In this document: positions 4,358 to 5,001 of the stretch, piece by piece
Layout: each line of letters opens with the position of its first letter
How positions within the stretch are numbered: the stretch's first letter is position 1
From: DATARH01 sp035507475
GTDB lineage: Bacteria > Pseudomonadota > Alphaproteobacteria > ATCC43930 > CGMCC-115725
Length of the DNA: 5,001 nt
NCBI GenBank assembly: GCA_035507475.1
Contig: DATJOB010000325.1
Location: 1-5,001, forward strand
Direction of reading: 5' to 3'
Made by a program: the position numbers and the translations under genes
Notes under the pieces: generated by a model
Seen by the model: the letters and a program-made list of their open reading frames with translations, nothing else
What the model was told of the DNA's origin: nothing
Databases searched by the model: none

Positions 4358-5001
4358 TCAGCTCCGGTAGCTGCCATTGATGTCGACATAGCCATGCGTC
4401 AGGTCGCAGGTCCACACCGTGGCCTTGCCCGAGCCGATGCCGATATCGAGCGCGATGAGAATTTCGCGCCCCTTCATGTGCTCGGCGACGGGTCCCTCGC
4501 GGTAGCCCGGCACGGGACCGCCCGCGGCGGCGATCTGCACGCCGCCAACGGCAATGCCAAGGGTGTTGCGGTCGGCCTTCTCGCCGGACTTGCCGACCGC
4601 CATGACGATGCGCCCCCAATTCGCGTCGCCCGCGGCGAGCGCGGTCTTGACCAGCGGCGAGTTGCCGATCGCGAGGCCGATGGCTCGCGCGGCGCGGTCG
4701 CTTTCGGCGCCGCTCACCTCGATCGTGACGAATTTCTGAGCGCCCTCGCCGTCGCGCGCGATCTGTTGCGCGAGATCGACCATGACCGCGCGCAACGCGG
4801 CGCGGAAGCTGGCGAGGCGCGGGTCCTCGGTCGCGCCGACCGCCGGGTTTCCGGCCTGCTGCGTTGCGCACAGCAGCACGGTGTCGCTGGTCGAGGTGTC
4901 GCCGTCGACGGTGACGCTGTTGAACGAGCGGTCGGCGCTCGGTCCGAGGAGCGCCTGGAGCGCCGGAGCGGCGATCGCGGCGTCGGTGAAGACGTAGCCC
5001 A
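4358..5001 (-). CDS. argJ: ArgJ, bifunctional ornithine acetyltransferase / N-acetylglutamate synthase, N-terminus cut by window edge
   Basis: The last 213 residues plus the stop codon are visible, about half of a protein normally near 400 residues. ArgJ moves the acetyl group from N-acetylornithine to glutamate in the cyclic arginine pathway; some members also use acetyl-CoA. Recognisable beta-chain motifs include YVFTDAAI near the right edge, SVTVDGDTSTSDT, the KFVTIEVSGA strand, GNSPLVKTA, ANWGRIVMAVGKSG, the GREILIALDIG region and the C-terminal YVDINGSYRS ending, which is near-invariant in the family. The self-cleavage site (an Ala-Thr junction in the ATML motif) would lie upstream, outside the window, so self-processing cannot be checked here. 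The acetyl-CoA capability also cannot be judged. The frame is open throughout with no sign of damage. It is the first visible gene of the argJ-GFA-mutT cluster, so the promoter is also outside. Confidence 0.96.
   Translation of the reverse strand, partial: GYVFTDAAIAAPALQALLGPSADRSFNSVTVDGDTSTSDTVLLCATQQAGNPAVGATEDPRLASFRAALRAVMVDLAQQIARDGEGAQKFVTIEVSGAESDRAARAIGLAIGNSPLVKTALAAGDANWGRIVMAVGKSGEKADRNTLGIAVGGVQIAAAGGPVPGYREGPVAEHMKGREILIALDIGIGSGKATVWTCDLTHGYVDINGSYRS

Noticed and set aside
4351..4395. Longer start for the GFA-type gene, adding 15 residues.
   Set aside because: It would overlap the conserved argJ C-terminus, and the family begins at the MTLRGSCLCG segment.
1..5001. A hidden defence, mobile or otherwise new multi-gene system.
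   Set aside because: Every sizeable stretch is accounted for by known core-type families, all intergenic gaps are under 200 nt, and there are no transposase, integrase, toxin or array signatures.

Overview
The window is an ordinary-looking, gene-dense stretch of a high-GC bacterial chromosome. The very high GC content (judged by eye, not computed), the strong G/C third-position bias and the gene set (argJ, a MutT-type Nudix gene, an NDUFAF5-like methyltransferase, comF, grxC, a Nit-type amidase and DUF1178) suggest an alphaproteobacterium, most likely Sphingomonadales. The taxonomic call is inference from gene content. I see no mobile element, CRISPR array, tRNA or rRNA, and no sign of an undescribed system.

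Layout, right to left on the minus strand: the C-terminal half of ArgJ (4358-5001, running off the right edge), then a GFA/CENP-V-type zinc protein (3946-4350), then a MutT/Nudix hydrolase (3508-3945). These three are tightly packed, with a 7-nt gap and then a 0-nt gap, and are probably one transcript. The plus-strand methyltransferase (2555-3418) converges on them. The 89-nt convergent gap holds a perfect 8-bp hairpin and an 18-bp tandem duplication that repeats the stop codon of the Nudix gene. The methyltransferase diverges from comF (1754-2506, minus) across only 48 nt. Downstream of comF are grxC (1404-1664) and a Nit1-like amidase (526-1404), whose stop and start codons overlap as TGATG. 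After a 187-nt gap with a nested hairpin and a possible promoter, a DUF1178 gene (1-338, minus) runs off the left edge.

The best functional link is grxC with the Nit1-like amidase. Glutaredoxin works with glutathione, and Nit1-type enzymes destroy deaminated glutathione, a toxic by-product of transaminases. Their overlap suggests coupled production of glutathione-linked redox and repair functions. The Nudix protein (probable oxidised-nucleotide clean-up) is a second possible housekeeping sanitation function. The NDUFAF5-like protein points to respiratory complex I maturation. The remaining genes look like neighbours in a compact core-genome region rather than one pathway.
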